DNA from: JANXQG01 sp964615095
Lineage (GTDB): Bacteria > Planctomycetota > Planctomycetia > Pirellulales > Thermoguttaceae
Length of the DNA stretch: 64,000 nucleotides
Direction: 5' to 3'
NCBI GenBank assembly: GCA_964615095.1
Contig: CAZTPX010000040.1
Location: 1 to 64,000, forward strand
The stretch's first letter is position 1. Each line of letters opens with the position of its first letter. Positions 1 through 9,188 of this stretch are shown here, piece by piece. Below the pieces are notes generated by a model. It was not told the DNA's origin and searched no databases. It saw nothing but the letters and a program-made list of their open reading frames with translations. The translations under genes were made by a program, and so were the position numbers.

Positions 1-124
1 ATGCCCCGTACACGCCCAGCGACGACCCCAGCACCACGAACAGCAAGAGCAGCGTACGCAGCGTAAACTGGAACTTCGGGCGTTCAATCTCCGGTGCGGC
101 GGATTGCGGTTCGGGCGTGGTCAT
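1..124 (-). CDS. N-terminus of a membrane-anchored protein, cut by window edge
   Basis: The complement of 124-1 starts with ATG and stays open to the window edge (41 codons). It reads MTTPEPQSAAPEIERPK, then FQFTLRTLLLLFVVLGSSL, a hydrophobic stretch that should act as a single membrane anchor. A short charged leader followed by an RTLLLLFVVL-type segment is a common N-terminus of planctomycete proteins with many different C-terminal parts, so no function can be assigned from it. A related N-terminus occurs in this window in the protein at 29855. The rest of the gene lies to the left. Confidence 0.75.
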   Translation of the reverse strand, partial: MTTPEPQSAAPEIERPKFQFTLRTLLLLFVVLGSSLGVYGA

Positions 125-306
125 GGGGCTATTGCTCGACGATGCCGCCAGCGGTGTTGGTGGTCTTCTGCCAGTATACGCCCACGCCTACGATCTTTGC
201 AAATGGGCGGCCAAACTTATGGGTTTCTGGCTTCTGCAAGCGTCATCGACACCGCCGGCAGCGAACGGGCGAATAAGGCGGCCGTCGCGAGACGGTCGAG
301 TAGGGT

Positions 307-648
307 TCATTCGGAGCGTTCATCTTCATCGGCCCACTTCGGAAGTCCGCAGTGAATGCAACGTCGTGCGAACGAATTATGATACCACCAGGTCATGAAG
401 AATCGCCGATGGCAACGCGGACATCTAAAGAGCTGGCAGCGAAATGCGGTGACGACGAACCCAATCAGCCACATTGGGGCGAGAACGCAGAACACAATCC
501 CCTTCATGAACTCGCCTATGGGCGAATTGAAGAAGAGTAGCCACAGCCCGACCATCCCAAAACATCCGCCGAGATAAACGCCCCAGAACCACCTGCGGCG
601 TCTCCGGTAATCGTGCCAGGCGGCAGTATAGTTGACGTTGTCGCTCAT
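307..648 (-). CDS. Small two-TM protein with C-terminal zinc ribbon
   Basis: 113 residues. An N-terminal basic patch (YRRRRRWFWG) is followed by two hydrophobic segments at about residues 22-40 and 50-70, then a CPRC...CIHC pair (about residues 76-101) typical of a zinc ribbon, and an acidic tail. The likely topology is two membrane helices with the metal-binding domain in the cytoplasm. The family is not recognised and no partner is nearby. The kinase gene on the same strand lies more than 200 bp upstream, so an operon is unlikely. The small zinc-ribbon membrane protein at 30140 has a similar design. Confidence 0.65.
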   Translation of the reverse strand: MSDNVNYTAAWHDYRRRRRWFWGVYLGGCFGMVGLWLLFFNSPIGEFMKGIVFCVLAPMWLIGFVVTAFRCQLFRCPRCHRRFFMTWWYHNSFARRCIHCGLPKWADEDERSE

Positions 649-660
649 GGCGTGATCCGC

Positions 661-686
661 CGGTCGGGGTCAGGCTTACGTTTTGT
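661..686 (+). repeat. 26-bp dispersed repeat, copy 1 (REP-like)
   Basis: These 26 bases recur at 9008-9033 with one mismatch (T/C at the 17th base). The core GGGGTCAGGCTTACGTTTTG resembles short dispersed REP-type repeats of planctomycete genomes. Flanks of the two copies are unrelated. It lies in the spacer upstream of the small zinc-ribbon gene. Confidence 0.5.
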
Positions 687-871
687 ACTATAAGGCTTGC
701 AATTGGCCGTGCTTGATGGGACGCGGAAAACGGGACGTCACTTATATTTACGCGAGGAGAAGTCCATTTTCTCAACGGTGGGAACGGTCGGGCTTGAATT
801 GACACTTCGGGACACAGTCGGCCTCGAAAGGAGGAGGGACGATCAGTAATGTCCCTTTTTCCGGCTCCTTC

Positions 872-3286
872 TTATTCCGCCGGAACCAGGGAGACTCGGA
901 AGCCTAAGTCGCCGTACCGAAATGCCGGGGCTTGCCCGAACCGGTACGCCGACCGGCAGTACCAGGAGTTGTTAAAGCAACTTCCGCCGCGCATGACCCG
1001 GAGTGAACCTTCGGTAGGGCCTGCCGGATTGTCTATCTTCGAATTTGCATAATAACCCTCGTCGTACCAGTCCTGACACCATTGCCACACATTGCCGTAC
1101 ATATCACACAACCCCCATGCGCTCGCTCGCCTCCCACCTACCGCATGCGTCCTCATGCCCGAGTTGCCGAGGAACCAGGCGTATTCGAAGAGCTGGCTCT
1201 CTTCTAACTGATCTTCCCCGGAGGCCGTGCGGACGCTCAACGCGGGACTGAAAAACCGCCGCCCTGTAGTTCCCGCACGGCACGCATACTCCCACTGCGC
1301 CTCTGATGGCAGCCGGTAGCGCCGCCCCGCCAACTTCTCCTCAGCCATCTCCGATAGCCGCGAGCAGAACTCACGCGTATCCTGCCACGATACGTTATCC
1401 ACAGGCAGTCGCTTCGTATCCTGCCCGGCAATTCGGTCTTCGAACTTGCCTGTTGCCGAGAACTCACTGGGGCTAGTACCGGTCACTTTCTCGTATTCCT
1501 CCTGCGTCACCAAGTACATCCCCAAGTAAAACGGCCGGGTGATCCGCACGTGGTGCCGCGGCCCCTCGCCCGACAGGCGCTTCAGATACCACCCGTCATC
1601 TTTCGGCGCGGTCTTCAATTCGTCGCCGGTCACTTGCTGAAGCGAGCCCATCTCGAACTCGCCAGGCGGGATGAGAAGCAACTTCATGCCGATCGAATTG
1701 ATGATCTCCACCGGCATGCCGAGATACTTGGCCCAGGCTTCTTGATGCTCCGTGGCTTTCCGGGCGTCGAAGGGGGCAATGGCGGGAAGTGGAGCGCCGG
1801 GCGGAAGTCTCCATTTGCCGTCGGGACCGATGAAGGAACTCGGCACCCTCACCCTCTGCTCCTTTCCAGGCACAGCCCTAGTGGTTCGCGGGAGAGCGGG
1901 CTTGGAAGCGATGGCCTCGGTCCCGTCGGGAAAACGACTCTCTTGCTCCGTACGATCAGGACGCCGAATACGGACAATCAGCGTGAGAGCGATTACTGCA
2001 ATCACGCCCAGGACTCCTAAACCGATGCCCACGAAAGGCAGTTTCGTCTTCCGTGAGACCACCAGGAGTTTCGTACCGCGTCCGAGGTGTTTGCTGGTTT
2101 CCTCGATGGCTGATCGACGCGAAACGTTTGCTGCGGCAGGACGCTCGACCTGTTTCTTCACAGCCGTTCCCATACTGCGCGGGGAAGTTCCTCGCAGAAA
2201 GGCAAGATTATCCTCTGCGGGGAAGGCGGCGGTAGCATCCTCAGCGACCGACGCGGCTTTTGCAGACCGCTTATCGACGCACGCGTTCAGCGCGGTCATT
2301 ACTTCGGTCATGGTTTGGTAACGCTCTTCGGGTTTCTTGGCGACCATCTTTTTGAACACGGCGTCCAATTGCGGTGGCACGTCGGGGCGGTCTTTGCAGA
2401 TCGACGGGATCGGCGACTCGCGATGCGCCATGAGAATCTGGATCAGCGTCTCGCCCTTGTATGGAACGTGACTCGTCAGCAGTCGATAAAGGGTGCAGCC
2501 CAACGCATAAATGTCGGCCCGGGCGTCTGCGTGCTTGGTGTCGTCGGCCTGCTCCGGCGCCATGTAATCGATCGTTCCCAACACCGCACCGGTACCGGTC
2601 AGTTCGGCCTGCGTGACGGCGTTGCCATCGGAACTAAGGCGAGCCAGGCCCATATCCAGAATCTTGACCGTGCCCTCCGCGTCGAGCAGGAGGTTCCCCG
2701 GCTTCACATCTCGGTGGATCACGCCCTTCCTGTGAGCGAACTCCAAGCCATGGGCCGCTTGCAGGACGTAGTTGACGGCTTTGGCGACGGAAAGCGGGCC
2801 ATGTTTCTTGACCAGGGCCGAGAGGTCGCTCCCGGCGACGTACTCCATGACCAAGAAGCGAATGCCGCTCGCCTCGTCGGCGTCGTAGGCAGCAACAATG
2901 TTGGGATGCGACAACTTGGCGGCGGCTTCGACTTCTCGTTGAAAACGTAGAACCGAAAGAGCGTCCCTCGTCAGATTCCTGGGCAGCATCTTGATCGCGA
3001 CGATTCGCTTCATGCGGCGATGCTCGGCCTTGAACACCTGCCCCATGCCACCGGCCCCGATCTTGTCCAAGATCGTATAGTTGCCGAGGATCAGTGACTT
3101 CGCTCGGCCTTGGTAAATTTCCTGGGCTTGGAACGCGGTCAGGTGCCTGCTTCGCACGAGTTGCTGAGCGAGTTCCTGGGCGTCTTTGGGACGGGCTTTG
3201 GGCGGAACAAAGATTTCTAGCTTGCCCGGCGCGATGACGCCCGAGTCTTCAATCTGCTTGACGAATTGTTCGAGGGCAACGGCCAT
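872..3286 (-). CDS. Ser/Thr protein kinase fused to an FGE-sulfatase-like domain
   Basis: 804 residues. A Hanks-type kinase domain occupies about residues 68-340: glycine loop IGAGGMGQVF (about 75), catalytic HRDVKPGN (about 189), DMGLA in place of DFG (about 210) and the APE-region GTIDYMAPEQ. A linker leads to one membrane helix (about 415-439, PFVGIGLGVLGVIAVIALT). Residues from about 525 form a formylglycine-generating-enzyme/SUMF-type domain (IPPGEFEMGS, GNVWQWCQDW, RVMRGGS, GFRVS at the end). The topology implies a cytoplasmic kinase and an exported FGE-like module acting as sensor or binding domain. The architecture is typical of planctomycetes. Whether the outer domain is catalytic is unknown. 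It appears to be a single transcription unit, with a weak ribosome-binding site. Confidence 0.93.
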   Translation of the reverse strand: MAVALEQFVKQIEDSGVIAPGKLEIFVPPKARPKDAQELAQQLVRSRHLTAFQAQEIYQGRAKSLILGNYTILDKIGAGGMGQVFKAEHRRMKRIVAIKMLPRNLTRDALSVLRFQREVEAAAKLSHPNIVAAYDADEASGIRFLVMEYVAGSDLSALVKKHGPLSVAKAVNYVLQAAHGLEFAHRKGVIHRDVKPGNLLLDAEGTVKILDMGLARLSSDGNAVTQAELTGTGAVLGTIDYMAPEQADDTKHADARADIYALGCTLYRLLTSHVPYKGETLIQILMAHRESPIPSICKDRPDVPPQLDAVFKKMVAKKPEERYQTMTEVMTALNACVDKRSAKAASVAEDATAAFPAEDNLAFLRGTSPRSMGTAVKKQVERPAAANVSRRSAIEETSKHLGRGTKLLVVSRKTKLPFVGIGLGVLGVIAVIALTLIVRIRRPDRTEQESRFPDGTEAIASKPALPRTTRAVPGKEQRVRVPSSFIGPDGKWRLPPGAPLPAIAPFDARKATEHQEAWAKYLGMPVEIINSIGMKLLLIPPGEFEMGSLQQVTGDELKTAPKDDGWYLKRLSGEGPRHHVRITRPFYLGMYLVTQEEYEKVTGTSPSEFSATGKFEDRIAGQDTKRLPVDNVSWQDTREFCSRLSEMAEEKLAGRRYRLPSEAQWEYACRAGTTGRRFFSPALSVRTASGEDQLEESQLFEYAWFLGNSGMRTHAVGGRRASAWGLCDMYGNVWQWCQDWYDEGYYANSKIDNPAGPTEGSLRVMRGGSCFNNSWYCRSAYRFGQAPAFRYGDLGFRVSLVPAE

Positions 3287-3637
3287 TGCTTTCGTCGTCT
3301 TTTTTGATTGTCGAGTATGCCGAGGTTCTCTCTCAGGATATTAGGACACTGTTTCGAACAGGGTAGGCCACAAGGGCTGCAAACCAAATTACGGGCCGCA
3401 CCTGGCAGACATACAAGGCGGTCAATTGAAAGCAGCGGAATTCTACGAATTGTAACAGTCAGGGGCAACATTATTGGCAGATAGAAGTCGGGGCGATTCA
3501 GGAGTCAAACCAACCGACACCCAACGCAAGAGGGGACATTTGCCGTGGGTTTCCGTCGAAACGTAGGAATGCCGATCGACAATGCAGCTTGACTCCGACG
3601 GAAGTCGGGCTGGCCGACGACCGCTTGCCTGCGGAGG

Positions 3638-3735
3638 TAGGCACTCCTCCGCGCGCGAGGAAAGTCGCATCGAGCACGACACCCAGGAGCTGACGAAGCT
3701 CCAATAGGCACTCCTCCGCGCGCGAGGAAAGTCGC
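3638..3735 (-). repeat. Two 31-bp direct repeats with 36-bp spacer
   Basis: Identical 31-bp units lie at 3638-3668 and 3705-3735. On the minus strand each contains ACTTTCCTCGCGCGCGG followed by AGGAGTGCCTA. The 36-bp spacer contains the hairpin GGAGCT-gacga-AGCTCC. A diverged third copy lies on the + strand at 22361-22402. The GCGCGC core makes each unit partly palindromic. Confidence 0.6.
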
Positions 3736-3991
3736 TCTTGGGCAGCACGTCTTGCCACTGCCTGCCAAGCCGCACCAGCCTACGTTCCCGACCCCGAAGA
3801 GGCACTCGGGCGCGGTTGGGGCCGCAATCCAGGAAGGAATTCTCCACCCCGCCAGTAAAAGTACTCGGAATCTGGCGGTCCACGCGCGCGGATTCCGCAT
3901 TATGCTTAGTGCCGTCTGGAATGGTCCGATCCCTGCCAAATAGGGAAAATCGTGGCTCGCCCTTGACGGTTCGCATTATATGCTGTAACGT

Positions 3992-4104
3992 CGAACGGGG
4001 TTTCGCACGATCGTTTTGATTTTTCTGATTGCGATAACTCGTATTCCGAACGGGTTGCGCACGATCGTTTTGACTTTTCTGATTGCGATAAATAACTCGT
4101 ATTC
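3992..4104 (+). repeat. Tandem duplication upstream of surface-protein gene
   Basis: Unit 1 (3992-4046, 55 bp) and unit 2 (4047-4104, 58 bp) share CGAACGGG, CGCACGATCGTTTTGA, TTTTCTGATTGCGATAA and ACTCGTATTC. Unit 2 has a 4-bp insertion (AAAT). The pair ends 37 bp before the ATG at 4142, so it lies where a promoter or 5' leader would be. Confidence 0.7.
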
Positions 4105-4141
4105 GCCGATCTTCAGTTTACGTTTCGCCGGGAGGGCGGTC

Positions 4142-7100
4142 ATGTTCTTATCGCGATCTTTCTCGAAGAAGCGTCAGCTCTTCAAAACTCAGGGGCATGC
4201 GACGCGCGGCGAGAGGATGACTCGGCTGGCGTTTGAGGTTCTCGAGCCCCGTGCGATGTTGGCGGCCGAGTTCAACGGCCCGCTGGCCGGGTGGATCAAC
4301 GTCGAGGCGGCGCCGTACAATGCCTACGGCGACGGGGTGCATGACGACACGGCGGCCATCCAGGCCGCCCTGAACGCCGCCAATTGTCAAAACTGGAATA
4401 CCCCGGGCTATTCTCCCGATGTCTATCTTCCGGCCGGAACCTACAAGATTAGCGCCACGCTCAACTTCAACATCACGACCGGCGGGGCGGGCACCCGCCT
4501 GATCGGCGCCGATCCGACGACGACCAGCATCGTTTGGGCCGGCGCCGCCGGGGGGACAATGATTTCGGTCCTGGGCATGCAACAGTGGCAGGTGGACCGC
4601 CTGACTCTGGAAGGCAGTTCTTCCGCCAGCACGATCCTCGTCGCCGGTGGGCTTGTGTCCGGCGGCAATTTCAACTCCGGCGGCACCATTACCGACGATA
4701 TCTTCAGGGACTCCACCATCGGTATCCAGGGTGGAAATGCGGCCGGGCCGGCTGCCGAAGTCACCATCGAACGATGCCAGTTCCTCTCCGATGGGACCGG
4801 CATTGAGTTGAACAATTCCAACAGCCTCGACTGGTGGATCTGGGACTCCACGTTCAGCGACAACGCCATCGCCATCAACAACACGGGCCCCAGCGGCGCG
4901 GGCGATTTCATGGTCGAGCGGTCGGTCTTCGATGACTCGACCGCGGCGGACGTGCGGGTCGGCAACTGCAATGGTCCAGACCTGGTGCAAAGCTGCTTCT
5001 CCAGCGGCTCGGCGAGGTTCTTCTGTGAAAACGGCGAGTATGGAAGCGCCTGCAACTTGACTCTCGAGGACAACACCGTTCTGGACACGACCTCCACGGC
5101 CGTCGAGTTCCACGACTTCACGCCGCTGACGATGTGGGACAATATCTTCCGCACGACTTCCACGGCGGTCGTTTTCGAACATAGCACTTATCAGGGGGAA
5201 TTCAACCTCGCGGCCGGCCAATTGCTGTCGATTGGCAACCAGTTTTCTTACTGTGGGGCGCCCGTGACGGGATGTACTCGGCTGCTGGAAATCAACGACC
5301 AGACAGGGGTGAACCTGTCGGGGATCAGCGGCACGCCGCCTGCACCGGCGGCGTTCCTGCCCCTGGTGATCCGCTACACCGTGGTAGTCGACACCTCCAC
5401 CTACGGCTATACAGGCACAGCCATCCAGAACGCCATCAACGCGGCCGTGGCCTATGACAACGCCAATGGCGGCAATCAGGCTCCGATTGTCGACATTCCC
5501 TACGGCGACTACGCGGTGCCCCAGACGATCGTCGTGCCCAACGGCTCCGACATACAGATCATCGGCGACTCGAACGCCTGGTGCCATGAGTCGGCCTTGT
5601 TCTGGGCCGGCCCCGTCGGTGGGACGGTGCTCGACTTGGGGTCGGAAAGCCACGTCGTGCTGAAGGACATCTCGGTTTATGGCGAATCGGCACGCAATCT
5701 TCCGGTGACCGCCGGGGACCTCATCCGCGTCGACGACGCCGACCAGGCCGGCTCTCGCGTCTACATCGACGGCGGCAAGATCGGCAGCTACAATACGCAG
5801 GACTTTGGACTGGTGTCCGATCAACTGGACAACACCCGCGTGCAATTGACGAACACCTGGTCGGCGGGGATCGAAGTCATCGGCGGCGCCCTGGCCGCCA
5901 GCGGCGTTGCCACGCCAGGCGTCACGGCGGCCTATGGCAACACGGGCGCGGGCGCCCAGTTCAGCACCGGCGACTGCCCGACCTTCAGCGTCCAAAACGG
6001 CGGCACGTTGCTGATCTCCAGCTGGTGGCGGGAAGGCCCGTCCAACGTTCCCGTCATCGACTTGACCGGTTCTGGCACGCTGGCCGTGCAGGGCATGATG
6101 GATGATTCCTATGCCGGCAGCACGACGCCCGCAGCGATCGAGGCCGACGGCTTTGATGGGCAGGCGACTTTCGTGAACACCGCGACGGTATTCAATGCGG
6201 CGAGCCAATTCGGCAACACGCACGCGGTCGTGAATGGCAGTGCCCCGACCCAGTTTCTCTTCGCCGACAGCGGCACCTGGACCAACCCGACACTGGTCGA
6301 CAATCTGACGAATCCTTCGGCCAATGCGGTGGCGCTGAACAACATCTGGGATCTTCCCGACAACAGCAACCAGATCTCGGCACCCAATCAAGGGGCGGCC
6401 AGCAACGCCTGGCTGCTGGCCATGCTCGCGCCGCTGCGGACCGACCTCCCACAAGTGTTGGGCGCCGATCTGGCGGCGGGCATCACGGACGTGCAACTCT
6501 TCAATGTGACTGCCATGGACGGAACGGTCGGCCTGCACATATACGGCAACCCAACCACGATCCCGGTCACGACGACCCCCGCCGCCCCCAGTAACCTGAC
6601 CGCCACGGCGGTCTCCAATAGCCAGGTCAATCTGACCTGGACCGTCAACAGCAACAACCAGTCGGGCTTCAAGGTCGAGCGGGCGACCGACAGCAGTTTT
6701 ACGCAGAACCTGACGCTGCTGACGACCACGGCGGCGAACGCCTGGTGTTACAATGACAGCACGGCCACAGCCGGCACGACCTATTATTACCGCGTACGGG
6801 CGACCAACGCCATCGGCGATTCGAACAACTGCGCGCCGGCCAGCGTGGCGACTTACGCCGTCGCCGCGCCGAGCGGTTTGACTGCCACTCCAATAACAAC
6901 GACCAAGATCAACCTCAGTTGGACGGCCCCCAGCGGCACAATCCTCGGCTACAACGTCTATTGCGGGCCGCTGGGCGACGGCGCCGAAGGCACGACACCA
7001 ATCAACGGCAGTCTCATTCCCGCCGGCACCACCACGTACAGCGACACGACGGTCGCCCCCGACAAAGTGTACTCCTACATCGTCACGGCCGTCGCCGCCT

Positions 7101-8993
7101 CGGGCAATAGTGCGGCGTCCAACGAGGTCCAGACCCTGACGACAGCCGTCAATGCACCGACCGGCCTGACCGCCATGCCGGTGTTGCCCACGCAGATCAA
7201 CTTGAGTTGGGAGGCGCCATGCGGAATCGCCAGAGGTACGTTCACTGGCTACAACATCTATCGTGGCACGACACCTGGCGGCGAGAATTATTCGTCGCCG
7301 ATCAACGGCAGTACGATGGTCACAACGACAACCTATTCCGATACAACCGCCGTTGCCGGGACGACGTATTACTACACCGTCGAGGCCAACACCGTGGTCG
7401 GTCCCAGCCCTGCATCGGGCGAGGCCGGTGTTTATTACCTGCCGGCCGACACGGTCAGCGTGGCCTATGATCAGACGCTCACGGTCAGCGGCGGCACGGG
7501 CAGCGAGGGCCTGGCAGTTAGCGATATCCAGAACCCGATCNNNNNNNNNNNNNNNNNNNNNNNNNNNNNNNNNNNNNNNNNNNNNNNNNNNNNNNNNNNN
7601 NNNNNNNNNNNNNNNNNNNNNNNNNNNNNNNNNNNNNNNNGGCCTGGTCCTACTGGCCAGCGGCAACTCGCTGAGCATTACCGGCACGCCCACGGCGACC
7701 GGCACCGAGACCTTCACGGTCACGGCCACCGACGCGCTGGGGGCTACGGCCACGGTCAACTACAGCATCACGGTCAATCCGGCCGTCGCGCTCGGTCCAG
7801 CGAACCTGCCGGCCGACACGGTCAGCGTGGCCTATGATCAGACGCTCACGGCCAGCGGCGGCACGGGCAGCGAGGGCCTGGCAGTTAGCGATATCCAGAA
7901 CCCGATCGCCGGCCTGGTCCTACTGGCCAGCGGCAACTCGCTGAGCATTACCGGCACGCCCACGGAAACTGGTACCGAGACCTTCACAGTCACGGCCAGC
8001 GACGCGCTGGGGGCTACAGCCACGGTCAACTACAGCATCACGGTCGACAACGCTGTCTGGAACGGAAGTGCAAGTGGGAACTTGAGCGATCCAGCCAATT
8101 GGGTTGCTGGCGTGGCACCAAATCCGGCACTCGACGAGTTGTTTCTGGGTGGCCCTGCCGCCTCATCACCGCTTAATGATTATCCGGTCGGCAGCACCTT
8201 TAATGGTCTGACCTTCGATGGTGGCTGTGTCCTCTCGGGTAATTCCATCCTGTTGGACTCGACGATATCGAATGCCCAAGGGGATAACAGCATGTCGCTT
8301 CCCATGGAGTTCGGCGATGACGCGTTCTTCCAGGTTTCGTCGGGTTCCCTGGTGGTCGGCGGTGCGATCGATAACGGCAGCCATCTGTTGACCGTCAACA
8401 CGGCCGGCACATCGGCGGCAACGATCAGCAGCGCGATCTCCGGGGCGGGCGGCTTGATCAAGAGCGGGACCGGAACATTGACGCTTTCCGGCGCGAACAA
8501 ATACTCCGGTGGCAGCGCGGTTTTGGCCGGTACGCTCTTGATCACGAGCGCAAGTAGCCTGCCCAGCGGTGGGAACCTGACTGTAGGCGCGGGCGGAATT
8601 CTTGATTTTGATCCCAGTGCGACCGCCACCGCAGCCCTGCCCACAAGCATTGCGACTTTGGACACGCCTGCCGCCGCCGGGGCGCAGAATCAACCGCTTG
8701 CCGCGGCCTCTTCCGTTCCGCTGGCGAGCGGTTCGTCTGCCAGTCTTGCGCAAACGCCTGCATGGCAGGCTTTTGCGGCTGGGGCGACAAGTGCTTCCGC
8801 CAGTCCGAGCCTCGCTGCGGACGCGAACGACGCAGGCGCGGCGCTGTCTGGCCTTGCGAACATCAAGCAGCGACTAGCCAATGCGGCAGACGAGCTGTGG
8901 GAGGCGATGCAATTACAGGCCCGACAGCGATTGCAAGGGCCTGATCAGGCGCTACTCACCCGCGACACAATTCTGGCCGAGTATGCCCGCTGA
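4142..8993 (+). CDS. Giant exported beta-helix/FN3 surface protein (interrupted by assembly gap)
   Basis: About 1,600 residues. The start at 4142 gives a basic leader and then LAFEVLEPRAMLAA, the planctomycete LExR-LL export motif. In order: a pectate-lyase-3-like beta helix (YGDGVHDDTAAIQAAL, residues about 61-78), a second copy (YGYTGTAIQNAINAAV, about 421), three fibronectin III domains (about 810-1097, each with an NLTW/NLSW strand), 90-residue Ig-like repeats from about residue 1100, an autotransporter-type beta repeat (GTGTLTLSGANKYSGG) and a charged C-terminus. The 100-N gap shifts the reading frame by one base, which splits the gene artificially. True gap lengths of 3 or 3+270n bases keep one frame. 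Probably a cell-surface polysaccharide-binding or -cleaving protein. Confidence 0.85.
7439..8046 (+). repeat. 270-bp tandem repeats encoding 90-residue Ig-like domains
   Basis: The sequence beginning CTGCCGGCCGACACGG occurs at 7439 and 7806 and is almost identical downstream. If the gap is closed with 3 bases the unit is exactly 270 bp, or 90 codons. The high identity explains why the assembler stopped here. The encoded repeats carry GTxTxTGTETFTVTA, typical of putative Ig domains of bacterial surface proteins. Confidence 0.8.
7541..7640. other. Assembly gap (100 N)
   Basis: Exactly 100 N, which is a conventional placeholder and not a measured length. It lies inside the 270-bp repeats. The left flank ends in AACCCGATC and the right flank begins GGCCTGGTCC, which are separated by GCC in the complete unit at about 7906. 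Confidence 0.98.
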
Positions 8994-9007
8994 AGCGGTC
9001 GGGATCG

Positions 9008-9033
9008 CGGTCGGGGTCAGGCTCACGTTTTGT
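9008..9033 (+). repeat. 26-bp dispersed repeat, copy 2 (REP-like)
   Basis: Second copy of the repeat at 661-686, same orientation, one mismatch. It abuts the short gene remnant at 9038. Confidence 0.5.
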
Positions 9034-9037
9034 CCAT

Positions 9038-9148
9038 GTGATCCTCGAAGACGACAGTTGGATGACTATCGAACCGTTCATGATTGTCTCGCTTGACACC
9101 TCCGCGAAGAAGGGCAAGTCGGACAACGGCAAGCACCATGCGGAGTAA
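9038..9148 (+). pseudogene. Probable 3' remnant of an unknown gene
   Basis: A 36-codon frame beginning at GTG reads ILEDDSWMTIEPFMIVSL and then a lysine-rich end (AKKGKSDNGKHHAE-stop). The frame is open into the upstream REP-like repeat, and there is no ribosome-binding site. Composition looks like a real protein tail, so it may be what is left of a gene cut by the repeat. The family is not recognised. Confidence 0.3.
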
Positions 9149-9188
9149 GTGGTCCTGCGATACGCGGGGCTCGTATTCGCAAAGTGCC

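Larger units (their letters stand above)
3287..4141. other. Spacer with two repeat families, no convincing gene
   Basis: Reading frames here are low quality. The spacer holds a pair of 31-bp repeats (3638-3735) and a tandem duplication of about 55 bp (3992-4104) directly upstream of the surface-protein gene. It separates divergently transcribed genes, so promoters for both must lie here, but I could not pick them with confidence. Confidence 0.5.

Noticed and set aside
3638..3735. CRISPR-like repeat pair (31-bp repeats, 36-bp spacer)
   Set aside because: Only two adjacent units, the third is 18.6 kb away, inverted and diverged, the spacer contains its own hairpin, and there are no cas genes.
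4148..7759. 1,203-codon open frame antisense to the surface-protein gene
   Set aside because: Arises from GC-rich codon structure opposite a real gene; its protein is Arg/Gly/Asp-rich without domains, while the + strand has clear FN3 and beta-helix domains.
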